Of a DNA stretch of 64,000 bases, positions 41,730-51,000 are shown in pieces (within the stretch, counting starts at the first letter, position 1; every line of letters starts with the position of its first letter). The translations under genes and the position numbers were made by a program. The DNA is from Streptomyces sp. NBC_01262. GTDB taxonomy: Bacteria; Actinomycetota; Actinomycetes; Streptomycetales; Streptomycetaceae. The notes beneath the pieces are model-generated. The model saw only the letters and a list, made by a program, of their open reading frames with translations. It was not told the origin of the DNA and searched no databases. Where the stretch lies: NCBI RefSeq assembly GCF_036226365.1, contig NZ_CP108462.1:5409501-5473500 (forward strand), given 5' to 3'.

Positions 41730-42479
41730 GTGAACCCCAGAGAGCGACGCGCGGCGCGCCACCAGCCGCCGAACCCCGAGGCCGCCCCCAGGCCGCGGCG
41801 CCGCAAGGCCCCGATCACGGTGGAGCAGGTCATCGAGACCGCGCTGGGCGTCATCGCCACAGAGGGCTACGAGGCGCTGACCATGCGCCGCCTGGCCGGC
41901 GAGCTCGACACCGGACCTGCCTCGCTCTACGCCCACGTGGTCAACAAGGCCGACCTCGACGAGCTGCTCATCGGCCGGCTGTGCGCCGAGCTCGTACTGC
42001 CCGAGCCCGCCCCCGCGGCCTGGCGGGAGCAGATCCGCGGCGTGTGCGCCCAGCTGCGCGACCAGTACCTGAAGTACCCCGGAATCTCCCGCGCCGCGCT
42101 CGCCATGGCCCCCACCGACCTGGAGACCCTGCGCGTCAGCGAGGGAATGCTCGCGATCCTGCTCGCCGGCGGCGTCCCCCCGCAGTCCGCCGCCTGGGCC
42201 ATCGACGCCCTCTTGCTGTACGTCGCCGCCTACTGCCTGGAGATCTCCGTCGTGGGCCAGCGCAAGGTCCACAACGAGGCGGACTGGGTCGTCGACACCG
42301 ACGAGCTCCGGCGCCGGCTCACCGCGCTGCCCGCCGAGACCTTCCCCCACACCACCCGCCACGCGGCCGAGCTCACCGCCGGCGAGGGCCACGACCGGTT
42401 CGACTTCACCCTCGCCCTGATGATCGACGGCCTGGCCCAGCCGACCGGGACTCCCCGCCGGGCGGACCTCAACTCCTGA
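41730..42479 (+). CDS. TetR-family repressor, TetR_C class
   Basis: A 249-residue regulator with a helix-turn-helix at about residues 30-75 (GVIATEGYEALTMRRLAGELDTGPASLYAHVVNKADL) and a C-terminal ligand-binding domain of the tetracycline-repressor type. The GTG start fits a leaderless message (TATAGT just upstream). It is divergent from the flavin monooxygenase, and the palindrome lies between them, so it probably represses itself and the monooxygenase until an aromatic inducer binds. The end overlaps the facing P-loop gene by 11 bases. Confidence 0.88.
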   Translation: MNPRERRAARHQPPNPEAAPRPRRRKAPITVEQVIETALGVIATEGYEALTMRRLAGELDTGPASLYAHVVNKADLDELLIGRLCAELVLPEPAPAAWREQIRGVCAQLRDQYLKYPGISRAALAMAPTDLETLRVSEGMLAILLAGGVPPQSAAWAIDALLLYVAAYCLEISVVGQRKVHNEADWVVDTDELRRRLTALPAETFPHTTRHAAELTAGEGHDRFDFTLALMIDGLAQPTGTPRRADLNS

Positions 42480-42993
42480 CGGCCTCCGCGATCCGCAGGG
42501 CGGCCTGGGCGGGCGTCAGGTGCGTGGTGTCGATGACCTCGGCCTCGCCGTGCAGCCACGTCCGGGCCGCCTCGGCGTACGGCTCCAGGTACTTGAGACG
42601 GAACGGGGAGTTGGGGCCGAGCACGGTGTCCCCCTCGATGCGCCCGCGGAGGGTGTCCTGGTCGGCGTGGAGGACGAAGTGCCGTACCGGGATGGCATGT
42701 TGGGCCAGGCCCGCGCTGATCTCGCGCCAGTACTCCTCGACCAGGACGGTCATGGGCATCACCAGCGTGCCGCCCGTGTAGTCCAGTACGCGGCGGGCGG
42801 TCTCTACGACGAGCGGCCGCCACGGCGGCCAGTGCTGGAAGTTGTCCGTCGCGGGCAGCCCCGGCCTGATGTCCATGAGTGTCTCGCCGACCTTCTCGGC
42901 GTCGAACACCAGTGAATCCGGGATCAGTTGCTGCACGAGCGCACTGGTCGTCGTCTTGCCTGCCCCATGGGTGCCGTTGAGCCATACGATCAT
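42469..42993 (-). CDS. TmrB-like P-loop NTPase (tunicamycin resistance family)
   Basis: A 174-residue protein with an N-terminal Walker A GTHGAGKTT, then FDAEKVGETL, FQHWPPWRPLV and LVMPMTVLVEEY. These blocks correspond in order to those of Bacillus subtilis TmrB, an ATP-binding tunicamycin-resistance protein, as I recall its sequence. It is a little shorter than TmrB. Its action on tunicamycin or a related nucleoside antibiotic is an inference; a general small-molecule kinase is the alternative. Confidence 0.72.
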   Translation of the reverse strand: MIVWLNGTHGAGKTTTSALVQQLIPDSLVFDAEKVGETLMDIRPGLPATDNFQHWPPWRPLVVETARRVLDYTGGTLVMPMTVLVEEYWREISAGLAQHAIPVRHFVLHADQDTLRGRIEGDTVLGPNSPFRLKYLEPYAEAARTWLHGEAEVIDTTHLTPAQAALRIAEAVRS

Positions 42994-43012
42994 GGGGCCT
43001 GACGCTAGCGCG

Positions 43013-43753
43013 TCAGGGCAGGGCGAGTACGCAGAACTCGTGGCCCTCCGGGTCGGCCAGGCAGGTCCACGGGACGTCGCCCTGGCCGACGTCGAGGTCG
43101 GTGGCGCCGAGGGCCCGCAGCCGGGCGACCTCCGCTTCTTTGTCGTCACCGGGGTACGGCAGCAGGTCGAGATGGACGCGGTCCGGCACGGTCTTCCCGC
43201 CGGGCGCGCGGAAGAACTCCAGATACGGGCCGACACCCCTGGCTGAGCGCAACAGCGCGTGATCGTCGGTCACCTCGTGCAGCGTCCAGTCCACCGCCTC
43301 GCCCCAGAACCGGCCCATGGCCCGCGGATCCGCGCAGTCGACCACCACCACGGCGATCGGCCCGGTGTCCCGGTGGGTCTCCCGGGGCTCCAGCACGCAG
43401 AACTCGTTGCCCTCCGGGTCCGCGAGCACCGTCCACGGCACGTCGCCCTGGCCCAGGTCGACAGGCGTCGCACCGAGAGCCCGCAGGCGCGCGACCAGCT
43501 CCGCCTGATGGGCGGCGGACGTGGTGGCGAGATCGAGGTGCACACGGTTCTTCGTCGCCGTCTTGGGTTCCGGGACGGCGATGACGTCGACGCATACGCC
43601 GACCGGGTCCAGCCAATCGAAGCCGGCGGGTTTGGCGGCGGTCGCGCCGGCTCCCTCGCCGGCGACACTCCAGCCGAGCGCCTCCGCCCAGAACCGGCCG
43701 ACCGCCGAGTCATCAAGAGCTTTGATGTTCACCAGAACAGGTCGCAGTGCCAT
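43013..43753 (-). CDS. Protein with two glyoxalase-like (VOC) domains
   Basis: A 246-residue tandem duplication: each half ends in DVPWT-X-LADPEGXEFCVL and each has RVHLDL. Such double VOC proteins in actinobacteria are often annotated as glyoxalase or bleomycin-resistance-like, usually without known substrate. The ATG at 43753 yields the standard N-terminus (RPVLVNIKALDDSAVGRFW). It is divergent from the XRE regulator and may share its operator region. Confidence 0.84.
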   Translation of the reverse strand: MALRPVLVNIKALDDSAVGRFWAEALGWSVAGEGAGATAAKPAGFDWLDPVGVCVDVIAVPEPKTATKNRVHLDLATTSAAHQAELVARLRALGATPVDLGQGDVPWTVLADPEGNEFCVLEPRETHRDTGPIAVVVVDCADPRAMGRFWGEAVDWTLHEVTDDHALLRSARGVGPYLEFFRAPGGKTVPDRVHLDLLPYPGDDKEAEVARLRALGATDLDVGQGDVPWTCLADPEGHEFCVLALP

Positions 43754-43801
43754 GCCGGCGATCCTATGCACCCGTTCTGCGGCGAGTGACAAGGGTGACA
43801 C

Positions 43802-43822
43802 TTGCAAGCGCTGCGCTTGCAA
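43802..43822. promoter_or_regulatory. Perfect palindrome before the XRE regulator
   Basis: TTGCAAGCG and CGCTTGCAA (9-bp arms) surround CTG, 30 bases before the regulator ATG and 48 bases from the divergent VOC gene. It is a good candidate for an autoregulatory site. Confidence 0.65.
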
Positions 43823-43851
43823 AAGTTAGCACCGCCGGGCAGTATCGAGGC

Positions 43852-44340
43852 ATGGCTTCACTCAACGTCGGCAACCTCGGCGAGTATCTGCGCGATCAGC
43901 GCCGCACAGCACAGCTGTCGCTGCGGCAGCTCGCGGATGCCGCCGGAGTGTCGAACCCCTACCTCAGCCAGATCGAGCGCGGGCTGCGCAAGCCGAGTGC
44001 GGAGATCCTGCAGCAGCTCGCGAAGGCGCTGCGTATTTCGGCGGAGACGCTGTACGTACAGGCGGGGATCCTGGACGAGCGTGCCCAGGAGGGTATCGAG
44101 CTGCGGGCCGCGATTCTGGCGGATACGGCGATCAACGAGAAGCAGAAGCAGGTGCTGCTGCAGATCTACGAGTCGTTCCGCAAGGAGAACGGGGTCGTGG
44201 ACGAGGATCAGCCGAAGACGCCTGTGCGGCCGGTGCCGCCGCGCAAGCGCGTGGCGAAGAAGGCGGCGAAGAAGGCTGTCGCCGTATTGAAGCCGAGGAC
44301 GACCAGTGGTGGCGGCGACGACGCCGCGGCCGCCGGATAA
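43852..44340 (+). CDS. XRE-family DNA-binding protein with a basic tail
   Basis: A 162-residue protein. Residues 8-70 form a Cro/C1 helix-turn-helix (LRDQRRTAQLSLRQLADAAGVSNPYLSQIERGLRKPS), then a short helical region and a Lys/Ala/Pro-rich tail (KRVAKKAAKKAV). The tail resembles that of the next protein and of histone-like proteins. CGAGG precedes the ATG. It probably binds the palindrome in front of it and may also regulate the downstream HbhA-like gene, which begins 38 bases later. Confidence 0.85.
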   Translation: MASLNVGNLGEYLRDQRRTAQLSLRQLADAAGVSNPYLSQIERGLRKPSAEILQQLAKALRISAETLYVQAGILDERAQEGIELRAAILADTAINEKQKQVLLQIYESFRKENGVVDEDQPKTPVRPVPPRKRVAKKAAKKAVAVLKPRTTSGGGDDAAAAG

Positions 44341-44378
44341 AGCCACTCAACCCTCACCTCATACGGGAGAACCCCCTC

Positions 44379-44954
44379 ATGGCGATCACCGAAGACATCG
44401 TGAAGACGATCAAGGACCCGACGCCGCTGTACGCGCTGGCCGGCACCGCCGACCTCGCGGCGGAGAAGCTGAAGGAGGTCCCGCCGCTGCTGGAGAAGCT
44501 GAAGGCGGAGGCGCCGGAGCGCTTCGAGAAGGTGCGCGGGACCGACCCGAAGGCTGTGCAGGAGAAGGTCACCGCGCAGGCGAAGGACGCGCAGACCAAG
44601 GCGCAGGCCAAGGTCAGCGAGCTGCTGGGGTCGATCGACGGCGACGTGAAGAAGCTGCGCGACGCCGCGCAGGACTTCGCGCTGCAGCAGGTCGGCCGTG
44701 CGGCGGAGTACGCGGTCAAGGCCCGGGAGACGTACGACGGGCTGGCCGAGCGCGGCAAGGGCGCGGTCGCGACCTGGCGCGGCGAGGCGGCCGACGAGGT
44801 CGTGGACATCGCGGCGGCGATCGAGCCGGAGCCGGTGGCCGAGCCCGCCCCGGTGACTGAGCCCGCCCCGGCCCCTACGGCTGCCGCCCCCGCCAAGAAG
44901 ACGACCGCCAAGAAGACCACGGCCAAGAAGACGCCGGCCAAGCCCGGCCAGTGA
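44379..44954 (+). CDS. HbhA-like coiled-coil protein with a lysine-rich tail
   Basis: A 191-residue protein lacking a signal peptide. Residues 20-135 are strongly helical and rich in Ala, Lys and Glu, followed by a Pro/Glu segment and repeats of KKTTA. This layout matches heparin-binding haemagglutinin-like proteins of actinobacteria, where the tail binds acidic polymers. In soil bacteria the role is unknown and may involve the nucleoid or the membrane. GGGAGA precedes the ATG. Confidence 0.78.
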   Translation: MAITEDIVKTIKDPTPLYALAGTADLAAEKLKEVPPLLEKLKAEAPERFEKVRGTDPKAVQEKVTAQAKDAQTKAQAKVSELLGSIDGDVKKLRDAAQDFALQQVGRAAEYAVKARETYDGLAERGKGAVATWRGEAADEVVDIAAAIEPEPVAEPAPVTEPAPAPTAAAPAKKTTAKKTTAKKTPAKPGQ

Positions 44955-44995
44955 CCGTAGCGACGCAGTCACCGCGGTGACGAGACCGTGACAGC

Positions 44996-45024
44996 GGGCC
45001 GGGCACGCCATGCGTGCCCGGCCC
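44996..45024 (+). terminator. Terminator after the HbhA-like gene
   Basis: Perfect 12-bp stem GGGCCGGGCACG and CGTGCCCGGCCC with a CCATG loop, then GTTCT. Confidence 0.75.
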
Positions 45025-45069
45025 GTTCTACGGGTACGGTGGATCCGGACCGACGGAGGTGGACGGCAC

Positions 45070-45411
45070 ATGCTGGTGGCGGGATTCTTCAGCGTTCTGG
45101 GGCTGGTGTCCTGGGCGCTCTTCTTCTTCGCGCTGTACGCGTTCGTCGACGCGGCCATCCACCGCGATGACGCCTATCGGGCGGCGGACAAGAACACCAA
45201 GGCGTTCTGGCTGATCGTCCTGGGCATCTCGGCCGTCGTGATGAAGCTCTTCTCGATCATCTCGTTCCTGCCGATCATCGGCCTGGTCGCGGTGATCGTC
45301 TACACCGTCGACGTGCGGCCCAAGCTCCGCGAGGTCTCCGGCAAGGGCGGCCCGCGGCGGCGTGGTGGCGGCAGCAGCAGCGACGGCCCGTACGGCCCGT
45401 TCAGCCGCTGA
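45070..45411 (+). CDS. DUF2516-type membrane protein
   Basis: A 113-residue protein with an N-terminal membrane segment (FFSVLGLVSWALFFFALYAFVDA), a polar loop (AAIHRDDAYRAADKNTKAFW) and a second pair of hydrophobic stretches, ending in a basic Gly/Ser tail. It matches the pattern of the DUF2516 family of actinobacteria; function unknown. GGAGG lies nine bases before the ATG. It converges on the phosphatase gene. Confidence 0.82.
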   Translation: MLVAGFFSVLGLVSWALFFFALYAFVDAAIHRDDAYRAADKNTKAFWLIVLGISAVVMKLFSIISFLPIIGLVAVIVYTVDVRPKLREVSGKGGPRRRGGGSSSDGPYGPFSR

Positions 45412-45414
45412 CCG

Positions 45415-46707
45415 TCAGATCCGGTCGAGCAGCACCAGCGCCACGTCGTCTGTCAGCTCGCCGCCGTTGAGTTCGCGCACCTCGGTGACCGCCGCGTCCA
45501 GCAGTTCCTCGCCGCGCAGCCCTGCCGACAGGCGGGCCGCGATGAGGCGGACCATGCCGTCCTGGCCGAGCCGCTGGGTGCCCTGGCCGATCTTGCCCTC
45601 GATCAGGCCGTCCGTGTAGAGCATCAGGGTCCAGGCCTCGCCGAGCTCGATCCGCTCGCTGGTCCAGTCCGCCTCCGGCAGCAGGCCGAGGGCGGGGCCG
45701 CCGTGCTCGTAGGGCAGCAGGCGGGGCACCTCGCCGGGGCGGGAGAGCAGTGGGGCGGGGTGGCCGGCGAGGTAGAGGTCGGCGCTGCCGCCGTCGGGGG
45801 CGATGTCGAGGGCGCACAGGGTCGCGAAGATCTCGTCGTCGGCGCGCTCGTGCTCCAGCACCTGCTGGAGGGTGGAGAGCAGTACGGTGCCGGTCAGCCC
45901 GGCGAGGGTGAGCGCGCGCCAGGCGATGCGCAGCTCGACGCCGAGGGCGGCCTCGTCGGGGCCGTGGCCGCAGACGTCGCCGATCATGGCGTGCACGGTG
46001 CCGTCGGGGGTCCGTACGGTGTCGTAGAAGTCGCCGCCGAGCAGGGCCCGGCTGCGGCCGGGGCGGTAGCGGGAGGCGAAGCGCAGCCAGGCCTCGGCGC
46101 CGGCCAGCAGCGGGACCGGGAGCAGGCCGCGCTCCAGGCGGGAGTTCTCCTGGGCGAGCAGGCGGGTCTCGGCGAGCTGGCGCTGCGCGAGGTCGGCGCG
46201 CTTGCGCTCGACGGCGTAGCGGATGGCGCGGGTGAGGTGCGAGGGGTCGAGCTCCTCGCGGGTGAGGTAGTCCTGCGCACCGACCCGTACGGCTTCGGCG
46301 GCGCGCTCGGCGTCGGCCTCTCCGGTGCTGGTCAGGACCAGGACGGCGGTGCGGGGCGCGAGGCGCAGCACGTGGCGGAGGCTGTCCAGCAGCTCGGTCT
46401 CGCCGGCCAGGTCGAGCAGGATGCAGTTGACGTCGTCCTTGAGCAGCCGCTCGGCCTCGGTGAGGTTGCGGGCCCGGCGTATGCGGACCCGGGTGCCGGA
46501 GACATCCAGCAGGTCGGGGACGGTGAACGCCCCGGCCGGGTCGTCACCGATCGCGAGCAGCGTGAGCGCGGGCACGGCGGGGGAGATGTGAGGGGCATGA
46601 GGGGCGGGGGAAGCGGGCGAGGGCATGGCCGAGGTCCGGACGACGTCGGCCGACGGCTGCTGGCGCGGCCCCGGGACGGAGGCGTGAGGTACCCCGGTTG
46701 CGGACAA
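45415..46707 (-). CDS. Receiver-domain PP2C/SpoIIE-type serine phosphatase
   Basis: A 430-residue protein: an N-terminal receiver-like domain (about 45-165) and a C-terminal SpoIIE phosphatase (about 205-430) with GGDFYD, MIGDVCGHG, LYTDGLIE and LTDDVALVLL, the metal-binding Asp residues. The receiver keeps the Asp in CILLDLAGE, but the usual Lys near its end is Arg (DYLTREE). It probably dephosphorylates an anti-anti-sigma factor. The start is uncertain: TTG 46707 has GGAAGGAAATGG upstream, while ATG 46626 has none. Confidence 0.85.
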   Translation of the reverse strand: MSATGVPHASVPGPRQQPSADVVRTSAMPSPASPAPHAPHISPAVPALTLLAIGDDPAGAFTVPDLLDVSGTRVRIRRARNLTEAERLLKDDVNCILLDLAGETELLDSLRHVLRLAPRTAVLVLTSTGEADAERAAEAVRVGAQDYLTREELDPSHLTRAIRYAVERKRADLAQRQLAETRLLAQENSRLERGLLPVPLLAGAEAWLRFASRYRPGRSRALLGGDFYDTVRTPDGTVHAMIGDVCGHGPDEAALGVELRIAWRALTLAGLTGTVLLSTLQQVLEHERADDEIFATLCALDIAPDGGSADLYLAGHPAPLLSRPGEVPRLLPYEHGGPALGLLPEADWTSERIELGEAWTLMLYTDGLIEGKIGQGTQRLGQDGMVRLIAARLSAGLRGEELLDAAVTEVRELNGGELTDDVALVLLDRI

Positions 46708-46922
46708 TTCCCATTTCCTTCCCTCCCCCCGAGGGTGGTGCGTTGAGTGGCGACCATAGCGCCAGCGGACGGTCCGGCGGGAGAGCTGAGAGTAAACCGC
46801 CCGGGTCATATGCGGCCGCCAGCAGGGGATTTCGCCTCCGACGGGACGAACCGGACATGACCAACGTCACGTTTGGGACCTATGCGGGCGTGGCGGGCGT
46901 CACGCCACACCGGACCCGGGCA

Positions 46923-47726
46923 TCAGCGAGGCGCGAGGGCGTCCCAGCGCACCGTCACCTCGCCCTGCCGCCAGCGCGCCGGGCCGTCCGTCACCGGCCA
47001 GCCGTTGGTCTCCGCCAGGGTGCGGACCGCCGTGATCCAGCGTTGCCGTGCCCCCAGTGACGCGTACGGCGCGGCAGCCGCCCAGGCCCGGTCGAAGTCC
47101 GTCAGGAACGCGTGCACCGGCTCGCCCGGCACATTCCGGTGGATCAGCGCTTTCGGCAGCCGCTCGGCGAGGTCGGAGGGGCGGCCGAGCGAGCCCAGGC
47201 GCGTCGCGAAGGTCACCGTCCGGGGGAGCGGGCCCTCCGGGCCGAGGGCCACCCAGACATGGCGCCGGCCGATCTCGTCGCAGGTCCCCTCCACCAGCAG
47301 CCCGTCCGGCGCGAGGCGGGCGGTGAGGCGCGCCCAGACCTCGGCGACCTCGGCCTCGTCGTACTGGCGCAGCACGTTCGCCGCCCGGATCAGCGTCGGG
47401 CGGATCCCGCCGGGAAGCGGGACCTCGAAGCCGCCGTGGACGAAGCTCAGCCCCTCGCGTACGTACGGCTGCGCCGCCGCCACCCGGGCCGGGTCGATCT
47501 CGATGCCCACGACGCGGGCGTCGGCCCGGACGTCCTTGCGCAGCCGGGCCAGCAGCTCGACGGCCGTCCACGGGGCCGCGCCGTAACCGAGGTCCACGGC
47601 CACCGGCTCCTCGGCCCGGCGGATCGCCGCCCCGTGCGTCGCCGCGATCCAGCGGTCCATCCGCCGCAGACGGTTCGGGTTCGTCGTGCCCCGGGTCACG
47701 GTGCCGATGGCTCGGGTAGGTCGCAT
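46923..47726 (-). CDS. SAM-dependent methyltransferase-like protein
   Basis: A 267-residue protein with a modified motif I (AVDLGYGAAPWTAVELL, where the usual Gly-X-Gly has changed) and an acidic loop VVGIEIDPARVAAA. The remainder follows the class I methyltransferase order. The ATG at 47726 removes an Arg-rich upstream stretch that does not look like protein. Substrate unknown. Confidence 0.78.
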   Translation of the reverse strand: MRPTRAIGTVTRGTTNPNRLRRMDRWIAATHGAAIRRAEEPVAVDLGYGAAPWTAVELLARLRKDVRADARVVGIEIDPARVAAAQPYVREGLSFVHGGFEVPLPGGIRPTLIRAANVLRQYDEAEVAEVWARLTARLAPDGLLVEGTCDEIGRRHVWVALGPEGPLPRTVTFATRLGSLGRPSDLAERLPKALIHRNVPGEPVHAFLTDFDRAWAAAAPYASLGARQRWITAVRTLAETNGWPVTDGPARWRQGEVTVRWDALAPR

Positions 47727-48036
47727 GTGTCGAGGGTAAGCGGGGCGCTCGGCGGAAGGCCGAACCCGGAGCCTGACCGATCCCTGACCTGCGAAGAAGG
47801 CAGCAACGCCGGGCAACAGTGACAAATCACCACGGGTGCACGTCTCGGTTCGATAAAGGCTTCCTACCGCTCACCAAATATGTGCTGGATCTGTAAAGAT
47901 CGTGCGGGCATGGCCGCTGTGTCCCCTTCCCGGTGCCACGCCCACCTTTGACATTCGCTCAGCGCCGAGCTTGACGCGCCCGCGCGTCAGGTCCTGCGCA
48001 CCCAGCCTTGCCCGGCCAGAAAGGGCCTATCCACCT
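47727..48036. other. Upstream region of the pectinesterase gene, no gene seen
   Basis: The 310 bases between divergent genes hold TTGACA at 47948 without a convincing -10 partner, and AAAGG as a ribosome site before the pectinesterase. I see no RNA gene or coding frame that I can support. A long untranslated leader is possible. Confidence 0.4.
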
Positions 48037-51000
48037 ATGCCTGAGCTCAACACCAACCGGCACCGCGCCAGTCGCTGGAACCGGAGACGGACGGCGGCCG
48101 TGGCCGCATTCGCCACGCTGTCCATAGGCGGCACGCTGATCTACACGGTGACCGCCCAAGCCGCCGTCACCTGCAAGGACACGGTGTGGAAGGCGAAGTA
48201 CTACGCCAACACCACCTTCAAGGGCGACCCGAAGAAGACCGTCTGCGACACGACGATCAGTGAGAACTACGGGACGGGCGACCCGGCAGGCGTCACCCTC
48301 CCGAAGGACAACTTCGGTGTCCGGTGGGAGATGAAGCGGAACTACGGCTCGGGTGGGCCCTTCGCCTTCACCGTCGCGGTGCAGGACGGCATACGCGTAT
48401 ACCTGGACGGCACGCGCAAGGTCAACATCTGGAAGAACGTCTCCTCCACGCAGAAGAAGACGGTCAACCTCACCGTCCCGAAGGGGACTCACACCATCCG
48501 CGTCGACTTCGCGGCGTTCACCGGCAAGGCGAACGTGAAGTTCACCTACGCGCCCCGAACTTCCAAGACCGTGGACAAGGTCAAGCCGCTGACGCCGTCC
48601 GGCGCCAAGGCCGCGTACAGCAAGACCACCGGCAAGACGGCGGTCACCTGGTCCAGGAACGTCGAGATGGACCTGGCCGGTTACAAGGTCTACCGGCGCC
48701 TCGCCGGGGCCACGAAGTGGACGCTGGTCAGCGGCACCACGCCGATCACCACCGCGTCGTACACCGACCTCACGCCCGGCACGGGCGACTCGTACGAGTT
48801 CGCGGTCGCGGCCGTCGACAAGGCGGGCAACGCCTCGGCGAACACCGCCGCCATGAAGATCACGACGGTCGACAAGACGGCCCCCGCCCAGCCGGCCGGC
48901 CTCACGGTCACCGACGCGGCCGACGGCAACAGCCTGGCCTGGACGCCCGTGAGCGGCGCGAAGACGTACAAGGTCTACCGCTCGGCCTCCGCCGGCGGTA
49001 CGTACACCTCGATCGGCACCGCCACGGGCCCGGCGTACAGCGACACCACCGCCGCCGACGGCACGACGTACTTCTACGCGGTCAGCGCGCTCGACGCGGC
49101 CGGCAACGAGTCGGCCCGCTCCACCGCCGTCAGCAGCACCCGCGGCGACCACACCGCCCCGTCCGCCCCGTCCGGCCTGGCCGTTGAGGGCACCGAGGCC
49201 GGCAACGTCCTCACCTGGACGGCGAACACCGACGACACGACGGTCTACGAGATCTGGGCCAAGCGCGGTGACGGCTCGTTCGCCTACGTCGTGTCGACGA
49301 ACGGCACCACGTACACCGACATCGCCGCCATCATCGGCCAGACGACCTCGTACTACATCGTGGCCCTGGACAAGGCGAGCAACATCTCCGCCTCCTCCGT
49401 CACCGTCACCGCCACCCGCCCCGCTCCCGCCGACACCACCGACCCCGCCGTGCCCACCGGGCTGACGGCGACCGGCGGCAAGGACCTGACCGTGCCGCTG
49501 GCCTGGAACGCGGTCTCCGACAGCGACTTCGCCGGCTACAACGTCTACCGCGACGGCGTGCTGCTCACCCCGGCCATGATCACGGACGGCTCGTCGTACA
49601 CCGACGACGCCGCCGAAGAGGGCCGCACCTACACCTACACGGTCACCGCGGTCGACACCTCCGGCAACGAGTCCGAGGCCTCCGCCGAAGCCACCGCGAC
49701 CACCATCGCCTGGCCGCTGCGCGACCTCACCGTCGGCAAGGGCGGCTACGCCACCGTGCAGGCGGCCGTCGACGCGGCCTCCGCGGGCCAGACGATCCTG
49801 GTCAAGCCGGGTACGCACGCCGGCACCGTCGACATCCCGGCCGCGCTCACCGGCCTGACGGTCATCGGCGGCACCACCACCGCGACCGACACCGTCATCA
49901 CCAGCGCCATCGGGCGCGACGACGACGGCACCAACACCCTCACCAACGAGGAAACGGCCACTCTGCGCGCGTATGCCGCCGGCCTCACCGTCTCCGGCCT
50001 GACGGTCGAGAACGCGTACGAGGAGGGCACGGCCGCCAACCAGCAGGCCGTCGCCCTCTGGGCCGACGCCGACAAGCAGACGTACAGCAACGTCCGGCTG
50101 CTGGGCAACCAGGACACCTTCTACTCGGGGCCCGGACGGCAGTTCGTCACCGGCTCCTACATCGAGGGCGACACCGACTTCGTCTTCGGCGAGGGCACCC
50201 TGGTCATCGACGCCAGCACGCTGCACTTCGTCGGCGGCCGCAAGAACGGCGGCTCGATGACCGCCGCGAAGACGGCGGCGGGCACCACGTTCGGCTTCCT
50301 GGTCAGCAACAGCCAGATCACCGCCGACGCCTCCGTCACCAAGTTCTACCTCGGCCGCCCCTGGGGCGCCGACGCGCAGGTCACGGTCCGCGACACGGCC
50401 ATCGCCGGCGTGATCGACACCGCGTGGAAGGACATGAGCGGCAACCTCTGGACCGCCGCCCGTTTCGGCGAGTACCTCAACACCGGCGACGGCGCCGCCG
50501 CCTCCGGCGACACCACCCGCCCCCAGCTCAGCGACACCGCGGCCAAGCAGGACACCAAGGCCCGCTACCTCAAGGGCGCCGACAACTGGGACCCGACCGG
50601 CACCCTGGCCACCGAGGACTTCACCGCCCCCGACGCCGTCACCGACGTCACCGCCACCGCCGGCGCCTCCTCCATCGTCGTCGGCTGGAGCGCCAGCCCC
50701 GCCGCCGACCTGGCCGGCTACCGCGTCTACCGCGACGGCACCCTCGTCAGCGGCGCCTCGCTACTGGCCGGCGCCAGCGAGTCCTACGAGGACGCGACCG
50801 TCACCGCCGACACCCAGTACGGCTACACCGTGACCGCGGTCGACACCAGCGGCAACGAGTCCGCGGTCTCCTCGACCGCCACCTCCACGGTCGTCACCCC
50901 CAGCGCGAGCCCGAGCCCGAGCGTCTCGGAGTCCGCGAGCGAGTCGCCCTCGGCCTCGCCCAGCCCGTCGGAGACCGTCAAGACCATCCCGGGCGCCGAC

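Noticed and set aside
47727..48036. A structured regulatory RNA (riboswitch or SRP-like) before the pectinesterase gene
   Set aside because: Some GAAG and GGCAGC segments looked suggestive, but I could not fit any known riboswitch or SRP consensus.
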